From Prochilodus magdalenae (Eukaryota; Chordata; Actinopteri; Characiformes; Prochilodontidae), in NCBI GenBank assembly GCA_024036415.1, contig JAMWET010000473.1:408001-472000 (forward strand): 64,000 nt of DNA, given 5' to 3'. Positions 39,358-49,030 of the stretch are shown here, piece after piece. Made by a program: the position numbers and the translations under genes. Every line of letters starts with the position of its first letter. Position 1 is the first letter of the stretch. The notes under the pieces were generated by a model, which was given only the letters and a program-made list of their open reading frames with translations, was not told where the DNA came from and ran no database searches.

Positions 39358-39690
39358 CTCTCCCTTGCTCTCCAGTTATCTCTCCTCTCCACTGCTCTCC
39401 AGGTCTTTCTCCTCTCCTTTCTGTTTCTCAGCTCTCCTCTTCTCTTTAGGTTTTTCTTCTCCCCTGCTCTCTAGTCATCTCTCATTTCCGTTCCTCAGCT
39501 CTCATCTCTTCTCTGGTGACTTTTCTCCCATCTGCGCTCCAGTTATCTCTCATCTCATTTCTGTTGCTTAGCTCTCCCCTTTTCTACAGGTCTTTTCTCT
39601 GCCCTGCTCTTCAGTCATCTCTCTTTTTTCATTCCTCGCTCTCCTACTCTTTAGGTCTCTCTGCTCTCCTGCTCTCCAGGTCCGTTTTCA
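39358..39690. repeat. Degenerate pyrimidine-rich minisatellite
   Basis: Four to five imperfect units of roughly 65-75 bp. Each has a CTGCTCTCCAG- or CTGCTCTCTAG-like start, a TCATCTCTC or TTATCTCTC middle, a TTCCTCAGCTCTC- or TTTCTCAGCTCTC-like block and a TTTAGGT, CTACAGGT or similar end. The plus strand is almost all C and T. Confidence 0.75.
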
Positions 39691-40244
39691 CCAACAATGT
39701 TTCTTTCCACTTCATGTAATTAGCAAACTACCATTGGTCTGACATATTGACATTAGTGTTACCTTTTTATACAGGAGATGATGTCCTGCTATGGTGGTTC
39801 TGGGGTTCTAAGGGTTCTGTTAACCACTGATAAGAACACTAATTGATCATAACATAATGAAAAGCTAGTGTGTGGAATATTGTTTTCTATATATTTATAT
39901 AAATATGTTTTTGTTCTATATTTTTCTATCAGTATATTGGGTGGATGCATTTTGAGCATATCTGAATATTGGAGGAGAGTGTTGTTTCCTTGTGAATTAT
40001 GTAAAAACACAGAGAAAAACATATCTTCTTTAAAAATATGTGGATACGTATTTCACTTTAGGTTTGTTAATATGTTCGTTAGTTACCTTAAGTATGTTGG
40101 GGGGAAAAGGGTAAAATGTGCATGGAAGTGATACTCCAAGACCAGGTTTAAAAACGCTGTTGTGTGATATTCTGGTACTCAATTTAGTTCATGCTATGAT
40201 TTCTACAGTTTCAGACACACGTTAGAGTATTTACCATATTATTT

Positions 40245-40520
40245 GGAGTTAATAAGCTTGTATTCATTGCTGGAATCATGGATCTTGAAATGTAAAAAGG
40301 CACTTTGGGTCAAAACCCGTCGATGGTCTGTAAAGAAACTGTTCATAAGACAATAATCTATTTGGTTTGCCATTTCGTTTCCCAACACAATGGTGCAATT
40401 TAAGTATGGAAGCAATATTTTTGGTGCCACTTTATGGTTTCAGATCCCTTCAAGAGTACCATTGTGGCATATGTTTTAGAATAGAAGTATGCAGTTTCAG
40501 TCATTTGGAGCAGAAATGCA
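40245..40520. repeat. Locally repeated element, copy 1
   Basis: Shares TTGTATTCATTG, GGAATCATGGA, AATCTATTTGGTTTG, CACAATGGTGCAATTTAAGT, TTTTTGGTGCCACT and TGTTTTAGAATAGAAGTATG with the copy at 43118-43380 in the same order and strand. Confidence 0.8.
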
Positions 40521-40639
40521 CAGTATGCATTTATAGATTCAGATTCAGAAAAAAGACCAGAATCCTTAAAACCCTTGCTCATTTGGTGCAAGCAATGCCT
40601 AATACTAAAGTATACCAAAGCATTTTGACAGAAGACTCC

Positions 40640-41770
40640 ATTTAGTTAGCAGTAACATCTCTAGCTTATTGAGGAAGGAGACATTGTTAGTGATTGCTTG
40701 TTGTAAGGTACCATGATGCTTCATCCCAAGAATGCAAAGCATTCATGATCTTCAGAGCAGCCTCTAATTGTGCAAGCGCTATGGCCAATGGCACGTCATG
40801 CGTGCAGGTGTCTGGTCATAACTGAGCCATGTGCATCACAGTGCAGGGATGGATCACTTCCCCAGCAGCCCGTCAACTAATTAGGATCTAATTATCCAGG
40901 CAAGTGTAAACAATCGCAGCAGATGGCAGAACGCACGGAATTAACTCTAATGACCCGCGGCCCGGTGGAATTCCCATTTCGGCGCCTTTGTTTGTTATTT
41001 CCCTCCATTACTGTTTGCCCTACTTTCTAAATTCAGTTCACTCCTGCCTCCTCATGCCCGGAGAAGTCGCTTTCTGCCTCCTTTCCCTGCAGCATGCTCC
41101 CTCGCTCGGTCTTACTCTCTCTTCTTTCTTCTCCTTTAGATTGCTTGTGTGTTAGGAACACCTTTAACTCACCTGTCGTCAATTAGCTCTACAATGAATG
41201 TCTACATTGGAGGCTTCCTCTCTCCCGCTTCTTCACTTTTTCATCTATTTTTGACGGAATTAGACCAGGCGAGCCTGCAGAGATGCAGGCTTTCCATGCT
41301 GAGTAGCGTGTAATTACAGGATGGGTGTCATTAAAAGCTTTGGAGGCCTCGCAGAGTTCGTCTTGCTTCACAATTCCAACAGAAATATCAGTCTTCACAG
41401 GCAGGGTCCAGCGAATGAGGGGGAGGAATTCGGACTAGCAGTACATCTGAAATGGAATATTACATACTACACACTTATTCGTTCGCAGCAGTTGCATACG
41501 CTATTCTCCTGCTCACTTAGGCCAGCAGTATACTTAAAACGAAAAATAGATGTCTTTCCAGATGGATGTGTTTATATGGTCATGATGTGTGCTGCCTGCA
41601 AAACTGAACCACACTCCATTGCCCCATCCAGATCTCCAGGCTTCCCTCAGTGTTGCGTGATATAAGTTACACGCCTATACAAAGTACTGCTTATTTATGT
41701 ATTTGTTTATCATTTCAGTGATGTTTTCACATCAGTATTATTCCACAAGTATCTGCAGATATTTGCAGAC
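40640..41770. other. Unique block with clustered candidate regulatory motifs
   Basis: Non-repetitive, balanced DNA. Within about 50 bp lie two TAATTA homeodomain cores (40878-40883 and 40889-40894), a GTAAACA forkhead-type site (40906-40912) and a CAGATG E-box (40920-40925). Such packing is typical of developmental enhancers. Conservation is not tested here. Confidence 0.4.
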
Positions 41771-41799
41771 AATGGAAAAAAAGTTATTAACCATTTAGT

Positions 41800-42205
41800 C
41801 TAAACCAGGAGCATTCAGTATAGTTCTGTAACACCAGAGGGACTAACCGGACATGTCCAGAGTTAAAAGGCAAGCAGGTTTTATTAACAAGGCTGTTGTA
41901 CTGGGCAGCATAGGTAGACAGCAGTATGTAAATGGGATCCAGGGCAAACATACCAAAGGTGTTAGACGAGGCCAAAACCAAGAGACAGTTCAGGTAAAAC
42001 ACAATAAGCATTCTGACGAAGCAAACAGAACCACAGGAATAGGCAAAACAAGCAAAACCAAGAAAACAGGCAGTAAAAAGCAAAGGGAACTGATACAGGT
42101 GTGTGCGGTTAGAACTCCGTTGCAATGTGATCGGGGGTGCCTTCTGGTGGTGGGAGTCTTGAGGAGCGGTAGAGACGGGTAAGAACCCGGAAGCGTGACA
42201 ACTTT
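41800..42205. repeat. Probable interspersed repeat
   Basis: Contains AGCAGGTTTTATTAACAAGG, a run of AACCAAGAAAACAGGCA-type phrases and GTGTGTGCGGTTAGAACTCC followed by GTTGCAATGTGATCGGGGGT. These phrases are familiar from repeated fish DNA. The family is not identified. Confidence 0.5.
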
Positions 42206-43117
42206 GTTACTGAAGCCAGCTTCTTCTGAAATTTGTGAAACACAACCGCATTAGACAGTTCAACATCCTTAGAGGAGAACACTAACTCCAATTATGTTGA
42301 GTAAATCAGCAAGTGTACTTATGATATAACATGAAACATCATGCAAATAATTCAGAAACAGTTATGAACATGCATCTACAGCATAAACTAAGTATGAACA
42401 GAAAAGAACTGAACAGAGTTCAGAGATGTTGAGCATTGGTGTGACTGGGAGCCACTGAATAGCTTAAAATAAAAACTCTTATACTTATTATGAAGTTTTG
42501 TTATTCATTAGGGCAAAACAGCTCAAATACAAATTCAAGGAAAGGTCATTGTTGAGTTGCTTCACCCACAATTGGCAAGTGTCTGTCTTTGGTTTTCTTA
42601 ATTAACTAGAGCTGCAGCGCTGGTCTGCTTCAAGGTGACGCTGTAGCAAATTGGTTCACCCACTCATTCCTTGGTCATGGTCCAGCAACTGTAACTTTGC
42701 TTAGGATATCTCTGACTTTGTAAGTCTGAAACTCTCCCAATTGTCCAAGAGACTGGTAGAAATAGAGAAGTGTTACTCATTTGTCAAACCAAACTCAAAT
42801 GAGGTGATGTGCAAGATCTCCATTAATGTTTTATGAAAGACTGCATTACCAAACTAGAAAGCATCCAAACGAAGAATTTATGAACCATACATTTTGTTGC
42901 CACTGAAATCAGCATCACCGCTGCTATGGTGAGTTAGTAGGCAGCATGCTGACTTTTCACACAGTGGGTATTGATGTTCTCTAAGTCACAACCGATCTTT
43001 GTATTAGAGAAAAACACTTCTAAGAACAACATTAACCTGGGGAACGATTCTAGGTAGATGGATAGTTTAATGGGTTTTGTTAAGCACAAGCGTAGAAACA
43101 AGCCGAAAGTCTGGTGT
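42206..43117. other. Unannotated intronic DNA
   Basis: No recognised feature. Confidence 0.4.
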
Positions 43118-43380
43118 TAGTGAGCTTGTATTCATTGTTGGAATCATGGACATATAGAAAGGCAGTTTGGGTAGAAACCTGTAGAAGTCTATAAAGCAAC
43201 CTGCTGAAAAGATAATGATCTATTTGGTTTGGCATTTCATTTCCTGCCACAATGGTGCAATTTAAGTGTAGCACAAAGGTTTTTGGTGCCACTCTCTGAT
43301 TTCAGACACCCTGATCCTCAGGAGTACTGTTCTCTCATACGTTTTAGAATAGAAGAATGCAATTTCAGATGCAGCTCAAT
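43118..43380. repeat. Locally repeated element, copy 2
   Basis: Same strand and motif order as the copy at 40245-40520, about 2.9 kb away. It includes GATCTATTTGGTTTGGCATT, CACAATGGTGCAATTTAAGT and CGTTTTAGAATAGAAGAATG followed by CAATTTCAGATGCAGCT. Confidence 0.8.
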
Positions 43381-43504
43381 ACTGAGGAACGCAAGTACCA
43401 AGAAAGGCTAACATACCCAGAAGTGTCCAAATTGCTCAGCTCTCTACTACTAGAATTATCATTCGTGGACTTCTAATTACGACTGAACGAATGCATGGGA
43501 ATCT

Positions 43505-43620
43505 GGGTAGTTACACGTATGATTTAATGAACACTATGGCTTTGGACACCAATCTTTCTGGAGTACTATTTTGGCATGCCGTTTCAAGGAGAAGCATGTG
43601 ATTTCGGACCCAGCTTGGCT
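43505..43620. repeat. Locally repeated element, partial copy 3
   Basis: GGACACCAATCTTTCTGGAG followed by TACTATTTTGGCATGCCGTT and AGCATGTGATTTCGGACCCA aligns with the 3' part of the other two copies. It may belong to a fish MITE whose inner part reads like GTATGCGATTTCGGACGCAG. Confidence 0.55.
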
Positions 43621-44480
43621 GTCTCTGGAGGCGCTGGCTGGAGGGCGGGAAAAAAAAATAGATACGGAAGAGAGATGCGGGTGCACGGCGTCTCATTAAT
43701 CGGCGGTTGGCGCACATGCCTGCTCCTGGGTGTGTGTTGTGCCAAGCACTCTGGTGCCTAATTAAGCTCCAGGATATCGCAGACACGTCCCAAGGCACAC
43801 ATACACACACAATCCCCTGGTGCTGAGTCAGAGAGTGAGAGAGAGAGAGAGAATGCATATCAGGAGAGATAGAGAATGAAAAGACAGAGGAATCGAGACT
43901 GGCGAAGAACGAAAAAAGGGAGGGAGAGGGCAAACAGGAGGCAGGTATACAAAGAAGGGCTTGCTAGGAAGTGCGAAAGAAAAGTGAGACGTTGAAACAG
44001 ATAAACTGGATGGGGACAAAAGGAAAAAGAGGGAGAGAGAAAGAAAGAAAGATGGGATGTGTGCAGGCTTTGTGTTGATGTGGCTTGCAGCCTCTGATAA
44101 TTCAATCTGCTGGCCATTGACTGCCACCCCCACTTCCCCCTCCTTCTTAGTGTGCTCTGTCTTCACTCCTAATTAAATCTCGCTTTGATAGCTCAATGCT
44201 GTCTCTAATTGCGTTCAAGCTACGTCACCAGGCTGCCCACCGCTCCGGTGGATCAAAAAGTGGCCATGCCGTGCCGCATTACACCTCGGTTAATCTCGTC
44301 AATTACGCGTCCATTAACCCATGGTGACCTGTTCGCGGTCCTCGCTCATGCAGGCGCACCCGGCCAAGCCCAGGGAAGGTAATGAAATTCAGCGTGGCAA
44401 ATTGCTGCGCGGACTGAATTGTAACCAAAGTTAAACTAAAAAAGTAATCCCAAGCTTTTTATTGGTCCGTGCGCCCTAAT
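43621..44480. other. Unique block with candidate regulatory motifs
   Basis: A GA-rich tract at 43830-44060 is followed by a striking non-repetitive stretch (44160-44460). That stretch carries CTAATTAAATC, CTAATTGCG, GGTTAATCTCG and TCAATTACGCG between GC-rich segments. The multiple AATTA/TAAT cores suggest homeodomain input. A good candidate for a conserved enhancer. Confidence 0.4.
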
Positions 44481-46203
44481 TCACCCTGCGCTCATTCCGG
44501 AACTAAGTACATATAGACATGAATTCCACTAACTCAATTCCCTAAACTTCAGGCTTAGTGTTAACTTAATATCCAGTAGCTATAACAGATTATTCAGCAA
44601 CCACTATAAGACTAAATTGCAATGTATGTCCATATAGTTCCTTGAACTGCCAACTGTCCCTTAATTTTTAAGGTCAACCTGAAGTCTTTTTCTTGACTTG
44701 TTGGTTCATGTGCCTGTAAGTTGATTGATCATGCCATACCATTGGAAAGACACAATTCCTGTTTCCTGTCTTGTAATCTTTCATCAGTTGATGGAGTTGA
44801 TTATGTCAGCATGCAGCAGCAGACAGGAGAAAATTAATACTATTAATGAATCATATTGTGCTTCACCTCCCACTTCTTAAAAATGCTCAGCTCACTCAGA
44901 CACAATCCCTAATGCCGAAATACAAAAGGCAAAGCCATTATGATTCAGATTTGAAAGGCCAGAAACTTTTAATAGCCAACAATTAAATAAAATCCAGATC
45001 AGCCCTGCGGATATATTCCTGGTATGGATTCATTATCGTTTCCATTATGTTCCCATGTAAACAAAGATTGTTTTCTTTATGCCAGAGTTGTGGAGAGCAG
45101 GAGCCTCAGTCAATATTTGCAGATTTTGTTTGCCATGTTTGCTTTTGTTTTGGTTGTTTGCACCTCTCTCCCTGTGATTTTTCTCTTGTGCTCTCATTGG
45201 CTACTGCTCGTCGCTGCACCTGGTAGTTCTCTTGGAGGTGCTCACACTACAAGATTCATCATTGAGAATTTCCAACATGCTTGAACATATCGGGGCATCT
45301 GCAACAGCTCGCACACTGAGAAAATTGCATCGCTGAACTGGACCACCTAGTCATGCTACACAAGGGGTTATCACGGAGGTGCGCTGAATTTTTATGGCGG
45401 GTCTTGGGATCTGGACTGTGCCATAGGCATGGATATATCATTGGGCAGGCCTGTGAAATACGTTGGCCAGGTTGGAAGATACAAATTCCAAGCACCCTAA
45501 CGTGTCATAATGTCATGACATCAGCCTAAAGTCTATATCTGACAGCAGTGCACTCACCACACTACCTATTTTAACACTTTTGCCTTATGGGGATACAAAA
45601 CAATAGCAATAAACCACAATATTGGATTCACATAAACCCAGCTAACACTGCAACCTCATTTAGTTTAAAACATCCATCTGCACCTGACAGGTACAGTTTC
45701 TGTCTGATCAACACAACATACCTAAGTTAGATCAGACAGCTGAGATGTACAAGTACACACCAAACTTCCACAATAGCCAGATCTAAGAATTAATGGACCA
45801 TTTATGTCTTACCTTTGATGCACTGAAGTAGTGTTTGGTTTGGCATTTTGGCACAGCCTATTTTTTAACAAAAGCATTCTTTATTTACTGGGTTTTCTTT
45901 TGGATGTATAGCAGAGCTGCATGGTATTAAAAATCTGACTTCACGATATTTTGAACAAACACCGGATTTTTCACCAGATGGCTTGAATAGCTCCATTTGG
46001 AAACGATTAATCATTCCAAAATGATTGGGGGGATTTTGTACAGAAATGTATCCACATAGAAAATGAATACATTAAATATGATAATAAATAACATTCGGCA
46101 CTTTTTTTGGAAACACAAAAGCAGGTGAGCGCTGTGACTGCTCTTCTGATGTGATTTTAGAGGAAAATGAGGGAGTTTTATGCACTGGCTGATTCATTAT
46201 AAA
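44481..46203. other. Unannotated intronic DNA
   Basis: No recognised repeat, exon or RNA gene. Somewhat AT-rich. Confidence 0.4.
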
Positions 46204-46992
46204 TACGCTCATCATCAAAAATAAAAGCTGCACCCAAAATCATCCAGCAGGAATGAAACTTGGTGTGTAGGTTTGAGACATACAAATGGACCGTTGGGTG
46301 TCACGCTTAGTCATGCATGTGACAAAGGCGGGCTAATTACTGTAGTTGACTGACTATATAAGGTCGTCTTGTTGCGTGAACATTCTAGTTTTATTTGTGT
46401 TGTTGTGTTGGTGGCATTCTTGTGAAGTATACATCAGAGAAGAGTTCAAAAGAAATTGAAGCAGTTGGAATAGTTGGAGAGGAGTTGCATCGTAGGGCTC
46501 TGGGAAGTGCTTTATGAAGATGCTTTAACCAATGTATTACGCTAGTGGCAACAGTAGACACAACGAAATATAAAGTAAACTTAACACCCATGAATAACCA
46601 AACCGTTACGACGATTGTCCTTAACACCCTGTCAGATTGTCCATAACGCCCTAAAGACTGTCACGGACAGACTGAATGGCAGCGGGTCATCTTCAGTAAC
46701 GAGTCCCGCTTTTGCCTTGGTGGAGACGACCAACGAATCTATGTGTGTAGGCGTGAGAATATTGGGATGGATGCATGGGATAGATTATATCAGGACAGCA
46801 ATAGTACCCTCTCCAACCTCTACAAGTTATGTCTGGCATGTTGTGCCATACTCTTTTGTGCCAAGAGACTCTACTTTTGTATGTGCAGCTCAATAAATGT
46901 TGCCCATATCAGTCTAAATGTATCATCATTTATTGTTATTGGTGACCTTAATCTTGCTTAAGGGTGCAACTGTTCTTTTGATGATTGGTGTA
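46204..46992 (+). mobile_element. Tc1-like family copy 5, deletion derivative with both ends
   Basis: Starts TACGCTCATCATCAAAAATA and ends GTTCTTTTGATGATTGGTGT followed by A, so both terminal inverted repeats are present. Internal coding remnants read EWQRVIFSNESRFCLGGDDQ followed by RIYVCRREN. The first catalytic aspartate of the usual SDES motif is replaced by asparagine (SNES), and the rest of the catalytic domain is deleted. At about 790 bp it is roughly half the length of a full Tc1-like element. Confidence 0.82.
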
Positions 46993-48321
46993 AAATATTG
47001 TTCTATCAAAGTCAAAGATCTAACATAACAGTATTAATGAAACATATTGCTTACTCTAAAAAGGAGGGGGAGGGTTGTCATCACCATGACAACTTCAGTT
47101 AAGACTGAAGTATAAGAAGAGCTATTGAAGATCAACACCTCTTAAGTTCTCATCTTAACATCTTGTCTGTAGTCAGTATTACCAAAATGTCCTAAGATGA
47201 CTACATTTCCTAAACACGGTCCTTACTTTAGGATAAACTCCAGAAATGTCCTAACTTCTGCTTTAAATATCTGTTTCTTTGTTTTATGCGATGACAGGCA
47301 ACATAGGTCAGTATGTTTAGTAGGTTTTAATTCTGCATTAAAAAATATATATTCATACAGTATATGTTCACTCCCCCCTGGTATTGCCATCATGTGTTAA
47401 TGTTGAAAACTTGTCAGATATAATATTATAGTAATGATGGTGAATAACGATCAGAGAGACCTAAATGTGTGTCCGTAGAATCTGACTTTCAGTTTCTGTC
47501 TTTACAGAGAATGCAGGTATATCTTTTGACCTCGGATCCAGACACTGGTATGCTGAAAAAGCACTGAGATCATCAGGCAGTGGCCAATAGCAAGGGTTAT
47601 TACAACTGACCTCTGTGATTTTTCGGTATCACGGATATTAGAGGTTGTGTACGGCTTTAAAGGTAGCTTTAGGTTATCATATTACTCCTGAAACATATCC
47701 AACAACAAAGGAGCCAATTTAGGAATACATTTTTTTAAAACTCTGTTGGGAATCAGTCTGGTCTGGGACACTTACCAGATTACATTAAATTTATGGCTTA
47801 AATCCAGGCGTTGGCTCTTTTACTGCCCACTTCCGGTGCGGCAGCAGAATAACACTTTAAGGTTAAAATATAACAGAGAGATCTTCTTTCCTCAATACAT
47901 GGAAATAAAAGGACTCGGTAAAATCATGCTTTGTTGAGTTTTAACCCAGACAATAAGTGGTCTTAAGCGCAGGAATTAGTGCCAATTTACTGGCCTTAAG
48001 CTCTGAAGACCAACGCCCAGAGTGCTGGTCACGTAGGAATAGAAATAACAGTCTCATCTGGCTAGTAGCTGATAAAACGGCAAAAAAGAGAAAGATTTAA
48101 GATGAACATAAAGAATTTAGAGAAGAATGCTTCATGTGGTTTGTGTTTATATGCACTCCAGCTGTTTCCTAATACGTTTAAGCTGTGCCAAGAAGCTGTC
48201 AATCAAGTAGAATGTTAAAAGATGTCCAACTTTTTTGTGAAAGTGTCCTGTAGGAGAGGTAAGACGAGTGGCTATAATGGAGCTAAAGCTTAAGGCAGAG
48301 CAAAGTATATCATATTGTACT
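46993..48321. other. Unannotated AT-rich intronic DNA
   Basis: No recognised repeat or exon. Confidence 0.4.
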
Positions 48322-48585
48322 ATTTATTCATTCATCTTCTAAGCTGCTTATCCTTCTGGCTCAAAAGCGGGTACTGGAACCTCACTGGGCAGAAGGCAGG
48401 AAACACCCCAGACAGGCTGTCATTCTAGAGCAGGGCAGATGCACATATTCACAGCTAGGGACAATTTATCATTTCCAACTCGCCAGACCCATGCAGACAG
48501 TAGAAACATGAAAACTCCACATAGACCAAAACTCCAAAGACTCAGGGAGTCAAACCCAGGCCCTTCTAGCTGTGAGACAAAATGT
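48322..48585. repeat. Interspersed repeat with GGAGCCTATCCCAG-type motifs, copy 2
   Basis: TTCATTCATCTTCTAAGCTG followed by CTTATCCTTCTGG, then AGGCAGGAAACACCCCAGAC and AACTCCACATAGACC. Same family as 23735-23965 but covering additional parts of it. Confidence 0.7.
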
Positions 48586-48702
48586 TAAAATATTACACTA
48601 ATAAAATTAGCATAAGATGTGGACTGCTTTTTTACTTTTTCAATTCTTTAGCCATTAGTGGGGAATAGGATTTCCCTGTAAATGAAGAGTCCAATATAGA
48701 AA

Positions 48703-49030
48703 TATACACTCATCATCAAAGGAAAAATCCACTGACAATTCAATTCAAATGTATAGACACAGGACTAATGCATGCAGACTCCCCTTAACAGCACATCTCC
48801 AAATGCCACAATGGTGTTGAGCCAGACTGTCAGAATGGCAGCGAGTCGCCTTTACTGAGGAGTCCTGCTTTTGTCTTAGTGGGGACGACTAACGAATCCA
48901 TGTGGCGAGGCTTCGTGGTCAGCACTAAGATGAATGGTTTGTGATCATGCAAAATCTGCAGGAACTGTGTGAGAATAATCAAGTTGCATGGGATGGATTA
49001 TTGCAGGACACCATAATGAAGCTCTATAAC
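48703..49030 (+). mobile_element. Tc1-like family copy 6, truncated
   Basis: Starts TATACACTCATCATCAAAGG. Internal CAGAATGGCAGCGAGTCGCC, TTACTGAGGAGTCCTGCTTT and TGTCTTAGTGGGGACGACTA followed by ACGAATCCATGTG correspond to the transposase core around the SDESRFCLGGDDQRI region, with TGAGGAGTCC in place of the SDES codons. The right end is missing. Confidence 0.75.

Noticed and set aside
40245..43620. CRISPR-like repeats
   Set aside because: The copies are few, long, diverged and irregularly spaced in a vertebrate intron.
43511..43933. 140-residue minus-strand open frame rich in Ser, Leu and Phe
   Set aside because: Composition reflects the GA-rich tract and a repeat fragment. No domain or splice support.
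45024..45284. Hydrophobic 86-residue open frame resembling a membrane protein
   Set aside because: Short, with no conserved motif and no splice or neighbouring exon support.
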